Source: an uncultured Bacteroidales bacterium
Lineage (GTDB): Bacteria; Bacteroidota; Bacteroidia; Bacteroidales; Paludibacteraceae
Reading direction: 5' to 3'
Length of the DNA stretch: 45,038 nucleotides
Assembly: GCA_902782665.1 (NCBI GenBank)
Contig: CACZOA010000019.1
Span: 1-45,038, forward strand
Position 1 is the stretch's first letter. Every line of letters begins with the position of its first letter. Both the position numbers and the translations under genes were made by a program. Of this stretch, positions 7,474 to 14,467 are shown in pieces. The notes below the pieces were generated by a model, which saw only the letters and a list, made by a program, of their open reading frames with translations, ran no database searches and was not told where the DNA came from.

Positions 7474-9597
7474 ATGAATAAACTTTTTACTCTTTCGGCT
7501 ATTACGCTGTTCTCCATTTCGATGGCGAACGCGGCCTCTTATATCTCGAACGGATTTTTCGAGCAGAATGTCGACGGATGGGCCATGTGGAATGGTGGCG
7601 ACGACGGTGCATCTTTCGAACGTGAAAGCGGAACACAGTTTGACGGTGTCGGCTGCATGAAGGTTGTCAACCCTATAAGCGACCCTGAAAACCAATGGAA
7701 AGTGCAAATCCATACTAGTTTTGAAGTAGACGGTGATGGTCTTCCAGCTGGCGAATATGAACTGTCCTACTACATCCGCACTCAAAGCGGCACAGGTTCT
7801 GTACGCGTCTCAACTTCTGGAGAGGAGACTTACCAAGCCGACCAGGAAGTGACCGCTTCATACTCCCAGAAGACACACACTTTCACTTCTAAAGGAGAAG
7901 TGGATGGTTTCAATTTCGATATCGCCCACACTGCTAACACCTATTTTATAGACAATGTGACACTGAAAGCTTTGTCTGTCGAGCAACAGGATCCAGACAA
8001 TGGTGAATACACAAAAGCATCTGTTGGCATGGACATCAACGACAAACAGCAGGAAGTGCTTGGTATAGGTGGTGGTATTGTATACTACCAAAGCTGGTTT
8101 ACTGACCATCCAAACAAAGAAGCTATCTTCGACACTATCTACACAGGTCTGGGATTATCCGCTCTTCGTATAGGAAACTGGAAACAGGACATCGACAACC
8201 ACGACGTCAAAGACGAATTGACGATCTATAACGAAGCTGTGAAACGTCTTGGAAGAGAAAACTTCATCGTGGAAATGTCTTCATGGGCTGCTCCAGGATC
8301 ATTGAAGGAGAATGGCCAAACGGATGGCCCTTACTCTTTGAAAAAAGGTTCTGATGGCAATTTCGTCTACAATGAATATGCAGAGTGGTGGAAGAAATCA
8401 TTGGCTAAATATCAAGAGGAAGGAATCCACCCAGACTACATCTCAATGCAGAACGAACCCGACATGGAAGCGACTTACGCAGCCACTCTATTCGATGCGA
8501 CAGAACATTACGTCGACTACACAGGCAAACAGTTCGACCGCGCAGGATACGACAAAGCACTTCCTATCTTCGTCTCTAAAATCAAGGAATTGAACGAAGT
8601 GCCAAAAATCCTTGGTCCAGAAGTGCTTGGTATCGGATATGGCAACACACAGAAATATATGGATGCTCTCGACGCTTCCTTGCTAGACGGTTTGGCCTTC
8701 CACTATTATCACAGTGGCGAGAATGCCGACGACAGATATTCCAAACCAAACGCATATATAAATGCCATGAAAGAGTTGGCAACTAAATATGGCAACATGC
8801 CACAGTTTATGACAGAGAACTGTGCGATGCGTGCGGAGAAGAGTGGCAACGATGTTCACACAGCATGGATCATTGCAAACAGTTTCAACTACAATCACGT
8901 CGGCTCATATATGTATTGGAACCTATTATGGGGAACAAGTGACAAAGACGGATGTGTCGCAGTCAACAACCCATGGGAAAAAGGACAATGGAAATCAGAC
9001 GAGGGATACCAGGTATGCCTTGACTATCACGGTCTACGCCACTTCTCTAAGTTTGCGCCAAAAGGATATTTCTGCGTAGGCAGCACAACTGATAATTCTG
9101 ACTTGGTCTGCACATCATTCGTAAGTCCAGACGGAAACAAAGCGACAATCGTTGTGATCAACAAAGGAGGCAACCATGCAGTAAAGGTGAACGCCCCATT
9201 CACTAACTGCACTGCACGTCTTACAATGACCGCCACTTCAAAAGATGAGAGAAGCAAGGATTACGGTGTGATCGATTTGGCAAACGAAATAGAAATGCCA
9301 AAGATGAGTATCGCCACAATCACATTTGAGAATAATGGTTCACTTGATGATGTAAAGCAGTATACTGCAGACGAAACATTCATAGCCACATTTGCTAACG
9401 ACAATTTGCAGATTATCACATCAGAGGCTGCAAATGCCAATGTTGAGGTTTGGGATGTCACAGGTAAGGTTTGGATGAAAGACTCTGTCTCTTTGAATGC
9501 TGGAGTAAACACAGTTGAGACAAACATTCCTTCTGGAGTTTACTTCGTCAAGGTTACAGCAAACGGCAAGCAGTCGGTTGTAAAATGTATGAAATAA
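7474..9597 (+). CDS. Secreted GH30 glycosidase with CBM and T9SS sorting domain
   Basis: A 707-residue secreted enzyme. Residues 1-21 are a signal peptide. Residues 22-168 form a beta-sandwich resembling CBM4/9/22 modules (SNGFFEQNVDGWAMWNGG ... FIDNVTLKAL). Residues 180-475 form a GH30-type barrel with acid/base Glu328 in SMQNEPD and nucleophile Glu448 in FMTEN, followed by the side beta-domain of GH30 up to about 625. The last 75 residues are a T9SS type A sorting domain (VEVWDVTGKV ... GVYFVKVTANGKQSVVKCMK). GH30 enzymes act on xylan, beta-glucan or glucosylceramide; a xylanase is the likeliest role, but the subfamily cannot be settled by eye. The enzyme would be exported by T9SS and held at or released from the surface. 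Confidence 0.88.
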   Translation: MNKLFTLSAITLFSISMANAASYISNGFFEQNVDGWAMWNGGDDGASFERESGTQFDGVGCMKVVNPISDPENQWKVQIHTSFEVDGDGLPAGEYELSYYIRTQSGTGSVRVSTSGEETYQADQEVTASYSQKTHTFTSKGEVDGFNFDIAHTANTYFIDNVTLKALSVEQQDPDNGEYTKASVGMDINDKQQEVLGIGGGIVYYQSWFTDHPNKEAIFDTIYTGLGLSALRIGNWKQDIDNHDVKDELTIYNEAVKRLGRENFIVEMSSWAAPGSLKENGQTDGPYSLKKGSDGNFVYNEYAEWWKKSLAKYQEEGIHPDYISMQNEPDMEATYAATLFDATEHYVDYTGKQFDRAGYDKALPIFVSKIKELNEVPKILGPEVLGIGYGNTQKYMDALDASLLDGLAFHYYHSGENADDRYSKPNAYINAMKELATKYGNMPQFMTENCAMRAEKSGNDVHTAWIIANSFNYNHVGSYMYWNLLWGTSDKDGCVAVNNPWEKGQWKSDEGYQVCLDYHGLRHFSKFAPKGYFCVGSTTDNSDLVCTSFVSPDGNKATIVVINKGGNHAVKVNAPFTNCTARLTMTATSKDERSKDYGVIDLANEIEMPKMSIATITFENNGSLDDVKQYTADETFIATFANDNLQIITSEAANANVEVWDVTGKVWMKDSVSLNAGVNTVETNIPSGVYFVKVTANGKQSVVKCMK

Positions 9598-9646
9598 TCT
9601 GATACTACAGAGACGCGACAAAATCCATCTCTATACGATTCAACAT

Positions 9647-9682
9647 AAAAATAGACGCAGTGAAACTTGCGTCTATTTTTTT
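9647..9682 (+). terminator. Terminator of the GH30 gene
   Basis: AATAGACGCA pairs with TGCGTCTATT (around 9650-9677), A and T tracts extend the stem, and a poly-T tail follows. It lies about 50 bases past the GH30 stop. Confidence 0.88.
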
Positions 9683-9783
9683 CTATCAGTTTATACTTGG
9701 ATTAATCAAAATTCCTATTGAAAATACCTTAATGCATATTCCGAATTTATGAAAAAGGCAAAAATACATTTTCTCTCTCCTAC

Positions 9784-10062
9784 CTAAAAAAGATCAGAAT
9801 GACTACCTGTTCTAATTAGAGTTATAATCTGTACTGATTCATCATCACTCTTGCTGTATATCAAAAGCCAATCTGGTGAAATATGACACTCCCTTGTCCC
9901 TTCATAATCCCCATGTAATGCATGGTCTTTATTGGCTTCAGGCAATGTTTCATCGTTAGCAAGTTTGATAATTATTTGATTTAATTTTTCTTCGGGCAGA
10001 TTACGTTTACGTGCTAATCTTAAATCTTTTTTGTACTGTCCAGTAATATCAATACGTCTCAT
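9784..10062 (-). CDS. YafQ/RelE-family toxin (mRNA interferase)
   Basis: A 92-residue toxin of the YafQ branch of the RelE superfamily, which cut mRNA on the ribosome. The family residues are in place: HGDYEGTRECHISPDWLLIY holds the two conserved His and the Asp-Trp pair, and the C-terminal GSHSDLF holds the final catalytic His. The ATG overlaps the antitoxin stop codon by one base (TAATG), so the two are translationally coupled with the antitoxin first, as is normal for type II modules. The toxin appears intact. Confidence 0.92.
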   Translation of the reverse strand: MRRIDITGQYKKDLRLARKRNLPEEKLNQIIIKLANDETLPEANKDHALHGDYEGTRECHISPDWLLIYSKSDDESVQIITLIRTGSHSDLF

Positions 10063-10274
10063 TAATCCTCTACTGCTTTTAAATATTCCTCAAATGAATT
10101 ACAATGAGTTATGTCTTCCCCTTTTTTTACAGATTCAATGGCTTTTAATGTTTTCTTTTTTGCAGAAGTTTCCACCACCTCATGCACTTTAAATATGCCT
10201 AAGGACAAAAGAAAATCAATAGTTTTCTTTGCCATTGCGTTCTTCTCATTGTATGATATTTGTATTGTTGTCAT
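10062..10274 (-). CDS. Antitoxin of the YafQ-type module
   Basis: A 70-residue protein directly upstream of the toxin and overlapping it by one base. The N-terminal 30 residues (TIQISYNEKNAMAKKTIDFL) probably form the dimer or DNA-binding part; the C-terminal half is the likely toxin-wrapping part and ends in a FEEYLKAVED helix. The N-terminus closely matches that of the antitoxin at 36176-36394, although that one is paired with a different toxin family. A -7 box TACCTTTG lies on the minus strand at 10298-10291, which leaves a very short leader; autoregulation there is likely. Confidence 0.85.
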   Translation of the reverse strand: MTTIQISYNEKNAMAKKTIDFLLSLGIFKVHEVVETSAKKKTLKAIESVKKGEDITHCNSFEEYLKAVED

Positions 10275-10290
10275 AGTCTACACGTTTTTG

Positions 10291-10298
10291 CAAAGGTA
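10291..10298 (-). promoter_or_regulatory. -7 box of the antitoxin-toxin operon
   Basis: Read on the minus strand this is TACCTTTG, a full match to TAnnTTTG, 17 bases before the antitoxin ATG. No clear -33 TTTG is found at the usual distance. Confidence 0.5.
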
Positions 10299-10321
10299 TA
10301 TTTTATTTCTTTTCATAAACG

Positions 10322-10349
10322 AAAAAAGCGTGGAATTTTCATTCCACGC
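10322..10349 (-). terminator. Terminator of rpmH
   Basis: GCGTGGAAT (10328-10336) pairs perfectly with ATTCCACGC (10341-10349) over a 4-base loop. The minus strand then runs into six T. It lies 25 bases after the rpmH stop. Confidence 0.9.
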
Positions 10350-10373
10350 CTATTCCTTTGCCTTTCCTTCAAA

Positions 10374-10532
10374 TTATCTCTTCAAAGCTGGCTCGTCAGA
10401 CACTGTAAGCTTCTTTCTTCCGTGAGCTCTACGTGCTGCAAGTACACGACGTCCATTTGGAGTCTCCATTCTTGAACGAAAACCATGCTTATTTCTTCTC
10501 TTTGTGTTCGAAGGTTGATAAGTTCTTTTCAT
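10374..10532 (-). CDS. rpmH: 50S ribosomal protein L34
   Basis: A 52-residue, strongly basic protein translated from the minus strand. It opens [18 protein letters not shown] and contains [20 protein letters not shown], the hallmark of L34; the tail is [14 protein letters not shown]34 is a small component of the large ribosomal subunit. The gene stands alone between rdgB and the toxin module, with a good promoter (10596-10626), a leader of about 57 bases that begins with a hairpin, and a strong terminator (10322-10349). In many bacteria rpmH neighbours rnpA and dnaA; neither is seen here. Confidence 0.97.
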   Translation of the reverse strand: MKRTYQPSNTKRRNKHGFRSRMETPNGRRVLAARRAHGRKKLTVSDEPALKR

Positions 10533-10568
10533 CTTATTTTACTTTTTTAATTATTTTCTAAAATCTGC

Positions 10569-10587
10569 TTTTCAAATTCCTTGAAAA
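10569..10587 (-). other. rpmH: Hairpin at the start of the rpmH leader
   Basis: TTTTCAA (10569-10575) and TTGAAAA (10581-10587) form a 7-bp stem with a 5-base loop. It falls within a few bases of the predicted start of transcription, so it would cap the mRNA 5' end. Protection or autoregulation is possible. Confidence 0.4.
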
Positions 10588-10595
10588 TCGGAATG

Positions 10596-10626
10596 CAAAA
10601 TTATAGTTTTTAGAGGATAAAACAAA
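10596..10626 (-). promoter_or_regulatory. rpmH: Promoter of rpmH
   Basis: On the minus strand TTTG (10626-10623) and TAATTTTG (10603-10596) are separated by 19 bases, matching the Bacteroidota -33/-7 arrangement. Confidence 0.75.
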
Positions 10627-10661
10627 TATTTCCTCTCTTTTTTTCTGCATTTGTTAATAAC

Positions 10662-11249
10662 TCACACGTTGAGGTTCAAATCACTCAAGGCTTTCTGCAT
10701 TTTTTCAATTGCCTTACGTCTGTGAGAAATGCCGTTTTTCACCTCATCATCCAATTCCGCAAGTGTTTTGTCGTAGCCTTCAGGAATGAACACTGGGTCA
10801 TATCCGAATCCGTTTGTACCTCTGCGTCCTCTTGTGATTTCACCGTCAAGAGTGCCCTCACAATGGATCTCATAGTTCTCCATCACTAAAGTGATATGGG
10901 CAACAAACCTTGCCTTACGGTTTTCCTCCTCATCAAGCACAGCAAGCAGTTTATCGATGTTTGTGCTATCAGTCGCTCCTTCGCCGGCAAAACGAGCAGT
11001 GTAGACGCCGGGAGCACCGTCGAGAGCATCACACTCAAGACCACTGTCATCGGCCATTGTAGGCAACCCTGTTTTCTCAAAGATGAATTTTGCCTTAAGA
11101 CGTGAGTTTTCAGCATAAGTGGTCCCGTTTTCTTCCGCAGACTCTGTGATTCCAGCCTCTGCCTGAGTGATCAGTTCAAACTTGTTTCCCAAAATAGAAG
11201 CAAACTCAGCCGCCTTGCCTTTGTTCTTTGTCGCCAAAACTATCTTCAT
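10662..11249 (-). CDS. rdgB: dITP/XTP pyrophosphatase (RdgB/HAM1)
   Basis: 195 residues from the ATG at 11249; an upstream TTG in the same frame is unlikely to be used. The enzyme removes non-canonical purine triphosphates (dITP, XTP) from the pool. Family motifs are the N-terminal nucleotide loop LATKNKGKAAEF, the ADDSGLECDALDGAPGVYTARFAG segment with the catalytic acidic residues, GTNGFGYDPVFIPEG, and SHRRKAIEKM near the C-terminus. It lies 12 bases behind argB in the porZ-argB-rdgB run, so it is probably cotranscribed with them; the functions are unrelated. Confidence 0.96.
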   Translation of the reverse strand: MKIVLATKNKGKAAEFASILGNKFELITQAEAGITESAEENGTTYAENSRLKAKFIFEKTGLPTMADDSGLECDALDGAPGVYTARFAGEGATDSTNIDKLLAVLDEEENRKARFVAHITLVMENYEIHCEGTLDGEITRGRRGTNGFGYDPVFIPEGYDKTLAELDDEVKNGISHRRKAIEKMQKALSDLNLNV

Positions 11250-11261
11250 CGCCAACAAGAA

Positions 11262-12026
11262 TTATTTTATTTTTGTGCCTCCACTTAGAATATGATTAGC
11301 AGAAGTGATCACCACTTCCTTCACTCCCTTGCTTATAGCAGTAAACGCATTGTCAAGTTTAGGAATCATACCTCCACTGATAGTACCGTCTGCCTTATAT
11401 GCCTCAAAATCAGACTTTGTGATCAACGGAATAACCGACGAATCATCATTTTCATCCTTCAACACGCCATCCTTTTCAAAGCAGTAGATCAGAGAGACAT
11501 CAAATCTCTTTGCCAAAGCGACGGCAGCCTCCTGAGCGATCGTGTCGGCATTAGTATTCAAAAGATTGCCTTTGCCATCATGAGTGATTGGAGAAAGCAC
11601 AGGAACGATTCCACGAGCGATAAGGTCAGCAAGAATATCTGTGTTCACCTCCTTCACGTCGCCCACAAATCCATAATCAATTGGATTAGGCTTACGTTTG
11701 TCGCTTCTCATGTAATTGATATCAGCACCTGTCAATCCAAGGGAGTTGATTCCATTAGCCTGTAGCTGAGCCACTATATTTTTGTTTACAAGTCCAGCGT
11801 ATACCATAGTCACCACCTTAAGCATAGCCTCATCAGTGATGCGTCGGCCCTCGACCATCTTTGTCTCGATACCAAGCTGACCTGCCACTTGTGTGGCGCT
11901 GCGTCCACCGCCATGTACCAATACCTTGTTTCCTGGAATTTTAGAGAACTGTTCCAATAGGCTTTTAAGTGTAGACGCTTCCTCTACGATCTTTCCACCT
12001 ACCTTTATCAATGTTAGTTTTTCCAT
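11262..12026 (-). CDS. argB: Acetylglutamate kinase (arginine biosynthesis)
   Basis: 254 residues of the amino acid kinase fold. Visible are the N-terminal KVGGKIV, the HGGGRSATQVAGQLGI glycine loop, the EGRRITDEAML segment that binds the acyl-glutamate, LLNTNADTIAQEAAVAL, and the C-terminal ISGGMIPKLDNAF. It phosphorylates N-acylglutamate in the second step of arginine synthesis. In Bacteroides the pathway is known to use N-succinyl rather than N-acetyl intermediates; I cannot tell which one applies here. It starts one base after the porZ stop, a tight coupling. No other arg gene is in the window. Confidence 0.95.
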   Translation of the reverse strand: MEKLTLIKVGGKIVEEASTLKSLLEQFSKIPGNKVLVHGGGRSATQVAGQLGIETKMVEGRRITDEAMLKVVTMVYAGLVNKNIVAQLQANGINSLGLTGADINYMRSDKRKPNPIDYGFVGDVKEVNTDILADLIARGIVPVLSPITHDGKGNLLNTNADTIAQEAAVALAKRFDVSLIYCFEKDGVLKDENDDSSVIPLITKSDFEAYKADGTISGGMIPKLDNAFTAISKGVKEVVITSANHILSGGTKIK

Positions 12027-12027
12027 C

Positions 12028-14373
12028 TTATCTGATAATTGCGAATTTCAAATTTTTAGTCTCAGTCAAACCTTCATCATCTGCAGCAGTAGTGATAAAT
12101 ACATTATATACGCCTGTAGGTAGACGGGAGCCATCACTTCTGCGAGCAGAGAATCGATATGTTCCTCCCTTGCTGACTCCGTTCTCGATCACCATTCCTC
12201 GTTGGTCAGTGATTCTGACATTACTCTCTTCCATCAGACCCTTTATCTCTACATCTCCATCATAATCTGAACGGACTGGATTAGGATATATAGTGACATT
12301 ATTGAAGTTGTCTTCTGGGAATGAAGAATCTGTAGCATATACCAACAAACCACTATCTGTCAATATATATAAATGTCCTGTCTCCTTCTCATAAACAATA
12401 TCCATCACAGCATTAGAAGATAGAGGTGAATTCTTGGTTGTGAAGTTCTCTAAAATCTTATCACCATTAGAAGAGACCAAGAAGATTCCGTTTCCTTCAG
12501 TGGCAATCCATTTTCTGTTCTTTCCATCCACCTGGATCTTTCTTACCTTGTCGGAAGCTAACAAATAATCTGCATATCTGCTATCATCCTCACGTGTGAT
12601 TTTCGGACGTACGTATGTCTCCTTGTCATCAAACACACCCTTGGCATTCTTCATGACAAGCGGACCCTGATCTGTAGCAATCCAGATATCCCCTTTAAGA
12701 TCCTCCTCTACGCTGAAAACATATGACGGCTGAAAAGTTTCCATCACTCCATCCTCCGCATATTTGAATGAGCTCACCAATTTAGTTTTATCATCACTCG
12801 CATCAAAAGTTGTTCCATTCATATCTACGAAACCAAGACCTATCGGCTTATATTCAAACACCACAATATCGATACCCGATTTTGTCTTAAGATGACGACG
12901 TGCATATCTCTGGCCTAGAAGATTATTATGCTTCAACGCTGTCCACTCCCCATCCTTATTCATAGCATGAAGCAAGTAACCAGTGGAACTTGGATTCGTC
13001 GCAATAACGTTGTTATCTTCATCAAACCACACACACTCCACATACGAACAGTTTGTACCGGATGTCTCAAAGAACGAAGCGTTTTCTTTATCATGTATAC
13101 GAATAAGACTATCCTTATAAAACTCATAGATACCCCACCATGTTGGCACCATAACGTGGTCCTTGTCTTTAGGATCGATAGCTATGACATGACCAGATTT
13201 GAAATATGCAAGATTATCTCCATCCAAAAGATCTCTCAGATTATACCACTTTCCTTCCTTTGAATAATCAACCACAACAGGTGTACTATAACCATCATTT
13301 CCTGTCAGATATATCTCCCCATCTGCAACTTCCAAAGAATAATAATTATTCTGACTTGGACCTTCAAATTTAATTGGTTCGGATACTGTTGCCTTCAACT
13401 CATCTTTAGACAAATCTGCCATTCTCAAACCATCGTTGTCATGCCAAACGACATCTTCGTCTACATCATAAACGGCTAATTTTGACCAGCACTCTCGGTA
13501 TTTCATGTCACCAAGGTTATCCTTATGAAAAGCCATAACCTGCCAATTTGTAATGGCAGTCAATCTGTCTTTATAAACCTGTATTGTATCAGGGACAATT
13601 CCTTTTGGACTTACATCAACCCACGTTCCATCTCCAAGACGTGCATAAAGGCCTTTATTTGTCAAAACAAGTACATGGCCAGATGAACAATCCATCTGCT
13701 TGACCACAACAGAATCCGCAGGACATGTCACAGGCAATGGGACTGTCTGCCATGCCCCAAAATCATTCGCATTATTTCCCTCTTTACAGATACGTAGCTT
13801 TCTATGCGTACAGTTGCTTTTGTCTTCCATCAAAGCATAAATGTCACCTTCAAAAACAACAGTCTGGTATACAACTTCATATTCGCCATCATAACCTATG
13901 ATATATGTGTCAAGTACCTCTCTCTTTCTTGTGTTGTATACTACGATTCCCGCATCCAAAGAGATGTATACGTTATCTCCGTCTACTTTCAAATGGTTGA
14001 CTTTCTTTCCACTTATCTCACTATCTTTGATAGATTCATCACTGTATGTTTTTCCATCCACCACCAAATCGATTGTCATGTCGGAATGGATAATGAACAA
14101 TGTTTTCGTAGACTCTACATACTCCACCAACTTAATTTCAGTTGCTGCCAGCCCGTCTAGTGTGGACAATGGTTTGACCTCCTTTGTCTTCTTGTCGTAA
14201 CTGTACATGCCTCCATTAGCAACAACATATACTTTCTCTTTTGATGGAATAATACTTGTTATTCCGTTATAGGAACGTATCGTCTGCCATTCTCCTGGAG
14301 CTATATTTCGTTTTGCTAAAACTGATATTGTCGCAATAAATAATACAATAACTGTATAAATGAATCTACGCAT
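12028..14373 (-). CDS. porZ: T9SS component PorZ (beta-propeller protein with CTD)
   Basis: 781 residues with a signal peptide (MRRFIYTVIVLFIATISVLA). The mature start, with GEWQTIRSYNGITSIIPSKEKVYVVANGGMYSYD, is typical of PorZ. Many propeller blades follow, with repeats such as GLYARLGDGTW and DIWIATDQGPLVM. A type A C-terminal sorting domain closes the protein from about 700 (VTIYPNPVRSDYDGDVEIKG ... FAIIR). Porphyromonas PorZ has 776 residues and the same plan: two propellers and a CTD. There it is a surface part of the T9SS attachment complex that hands A-LPS to the PorU sortase. A -7 box TATATTTG lies at 14408-14401. It forms a run with argB and rdgB. Confidence 0.85.
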   Translation of the reverse strand: MRRFIYTVIVLFIATISVLAKRNIAPGEWQTIRSYNGITSIIPSKEKVYVVANGGMYSYDKKTKEVKPLSTLDGLAATEIKLVEYVESTKTLFIIHSDMTIDLVVDGKTYSDESIKDSEISGKKVNHLKVDGDNVYISLDAGIVVYNTRKREVLDTYIIGYDGEYEVVYQTVVFEGDIYALMEDKSNCTHRKLRICKEGNNANDFGAWQTVPLPVTCPADSVVVKQMDCSSGHVLVLTNKGLYARLGDGTWVDVSPKGIVPDTIQVYKDRLTAITNWQVMAFHKDNLGDMKYRECWSKLAVYDVDEDVVWHDNDGLRMADLSKDELKATVSEPIKFEGPSQNNYYSLEVADGEIYLTGNDGYSTPVVVDYSKEGKWYNLRDLLDGDNLAYFKSGHVIAIDPKDKDHVMVPTWWGIYEFYKDSLIRIHDKENASFFETSGTNCSYVECVWFDEDNNVIATNPSSTGYLLHAMNKDGEWTALKHNNLLGQRYARRHLKTKSGIDIVVFEYKPIGLGFVDMNGTTFDASDDKTKLVSSFKYAEDGVMETFQPSYVFSVEEDLKGDIWIATDQGPLVMKNAKGVFDDKETYVRPKITREDDSRYADYLLASDKVRKIQVDGKNRKWIATEGNGIFLVSSNGDKILENFTTKNSPLSSNAVMDIVYEKETGHLYILTDSGLLVYATDSSFPEDNFNNVTIYPNPVRSDYDGDVEIKGLMEESNVRITDQRGMVIENGVSKGGTYRFSARRSDGSRLPTGVYNVFITTAADDEGLTETKNLKFAIIR

Positions 14374-14410
14374 GAGTCTACTTTTTATTGAAATTTACTG
14401 CAAATATAAA

Positions 14411-14449
14411 AAAAGCAAGGATAGAATTTGCATTCTAACCCTGCTTTTA
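14411..14449 (-). terminator. Terminator of the GH26 gene
   Basis: A long hairpin with complementary arms AAAAGCAAGGATAGAAT and ATTCTAACCCTGCTTTT (a few mismatches) around TTGC, followed on the minus strand by a T tract. It separates the GH26 gene from porZ downstream. Confidence 0.85.
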
Positions 14450-14467
14450 TCCTTATGTCAAGAAATT

